Shown: one piece after another, positions 63,175 to 64,000 of the stretch | Layout of the letters: each line of letters starts with the position of its first letter | How positions within the stretch are numbered: position 1 is the first letter of the stretch | From: Halonotius sp046719765 | Lineage (GTDB): Archaea; Halobacteriota; Halobacteria; Halobacteriales; Haloferacaceae | Assembly (NCBI RefSeq): GCF_046719765.1 | Contig: NZ_JABEBY010000013.1 | Span: 1-64,000 of the forward strand | Reading direction: 5' to 3' | Length of the DNA: 64,000 nucleotides | The notes under the pieces: model-generated | What the model was told of the DNA's origin: nothing | Seen by the model: the letters and a program-made list of their open reading frames with translations, nothing else | The model's database searches: none | Made by a program: the position numbers and the translations under genes

Positions 63175-64000
63175 CAACGTCGAATAAAACCATTGCTAAG
63201 GCGGTCGCACTCACCGAAATCTCCGGGATCGCGGACAGCAGGGCAAAGAAACTCATCCAAGATTTCGGGAGTCCAGAGGCCGTCTACGACGCATCGCTGG
63301 CGGAATTTTCTGAGTATCACTACATTGACGAGTCAACTTACGACGCGCTCCAATCACACGAAGCGACCATCAATCAGATCCTCTCAGAACTTAACCGCTG
63401 CCGTCAGAACGGCATTGATCTTATACCAATTTTTGACGAGCAATATCCCGACCGGCTCAAAGCCGTTTCTGGACCATTACTATTGTATGCTCAAGGAAAT
63501 ACAGCACTCCTTTCAAGAGATAATAGTGTCGGGTTCACAGGAACACGAGAAGCTAGTGAAGAAGCAATTGACTGGACGCAGACCGTAGCAGCCGAATTAG
63601 CCGCCGAAGACCGTGTCATTATTAGTGGTGGGGCGACCGGCATCGACACCGCTGCACACAGTGGGGCATTAGACGCAGCAGGCGAGACAATATCCATCCT
63701 CGGCACCGGCATCAATGTCCCATTTCCAGAAGAAAACGAACAACTCTTTGAGCGTATCGTCGACAACAACGGCTTGCTACTTGCACAGCGGCGGATAGAC
63801 GCTGGCCCGTCCCGATCAGGATTTCTCAACCGAAATGCGACCCTTACCGGACTAAGCCATGCAGTAATAGTCGTCGCTACAGACGGGAGCGGCGGAACTA
63901 TGTCAACATACAGCGATGCCAAGTCCCAAGAACGACTAATCTTTTGTCCAGACCCGGAACTTGAACTCGAACCTGTTGCCGGCATCAAGCAGATAGCCGC
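63171..64000 (+). CDS. dprA: DprA/Smf-family protein (3' end beyond the window)
   Basis: At least 276 residues, open at the right edge. An HhH region (residues 12-45) precedes the DprA Rossmann fold: a GFTGTREAS start of the core, ISGGATGIDTAAHSGALDAA, ILGTGINVPFPEEN, and SGFLNRNATLTGLSHAVIVV. DprA binds ssDNA and loads RecA; in archaea outside competence its role is unclear. ATGA coupling to the PRTase gene indicates a shared job. Confidence 0.88.
   Translation, partial: MTTSNKTIAKAVALTEISGIADSRAKKLIQDFGSPEAVYDASLAEFSEYHYIDESTYDALQSHEATINQILSELNRCRQNGIDLIPIFDEQYPDRLKAVSGPLLLYAQGNTALLSRDNSVGFTGTREASEEAIDWTQTVAAELAAEDRVIISGGATGIDTAAHSGALDAAGETISILGTGINVPFPEENEQLFERIVDNNGLLLAQRRIDAGPSRSGFLNRNATLTGLSHAVIVVATDGSGGTMSTYSDAKSQERLIFCPDPELELEPVAGIKQIA

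Overview
The window is chromosomal DNA from a halophilic archaeon (class Halobacteria). The evidence is the very acidic proteins, GC-rich core genes, leaderless starts with TATA boxes about 25-30 bases upstream, many ATGA gene overlaps, an archaeal SRP54, a UbiA-type archaeal lipid prenyltransferase, a TFB-like factor and haloarchaea-type small proteins. I cannot name the genus.

Bases 1 to about 17,200 are ordinary GC-rich core: a Tat lipoprotein and a subtilase, SRP54, two SurE paralogues, YjbQ, a gate-domain membrane protein, GNAT, the UPF0200/UPF0201 pair, a PAS protein, thioredoxin reductase and a PAS histidine kinase, a CoA-binding protein, an archaeal lipid prenyltransferase, LysE, and two tRNA-Arg genes (UCU at 10080, UCG at 15956). 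After the second tRNA and lysE, composition drops to AT-richer DNA and stays accessory to the end of the window.

Bases 17,300-22,000 hold two candidate PD-(D/E)xK nuclease loci and small haloarchaeal genes between degenerate repeats. Bases 22,081-46,911 are the main discovery: an archaeal island for 7-deazaguanine DNA modification and restriction (Dpd type). queD-queE-queC (preQ0 precursor synthesis) run leftward. A 969-residue DpdA-like transglycosylase with a C-terminal DUF6884-like domain runs rightward from the same intergenic region. Next comes a three-gene overlapping operon with a second, distinct TGT-family enzyme, a double winged-helix protein and an AAA ATPase. A CARF-HTH (Csa3-like) regulator, a methyltransferase-like protein with a changed motif IV and two orphan proteins follow. 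The island ends with a tight DpdG-H-I-J-K-like operon (wHTH, large ATPase, coiled coil, DUF1998 helicase, phospholipase-D-like protein). The likely logic is precursor synthesis, then base exchange into DNA, then attack on unmodified DNA by the helicase/PLD module. I see no recognisable DpdB or DpdC, so the tgt2-wHTH-ATPase operon and the DUF6884 fusion are candidates to replace them.

Bases 47,145-56,523 look like an integrative element: small winged-helix genes, a long overlapping operon (zinc protein, two ParB-like proteins, a TFB-like factor, a serine recombinase) and, convergently, a tyrosine integrase overlapping a second serine recombinase. Bases 56,533-64,000 hold a gene-poor stretch, an ABC exporter operon bracketed by copies of a 76-base dispersed repeat, and a phosphoribosyltransferase-DprA gene pair that runs off the end and may be another defence module.
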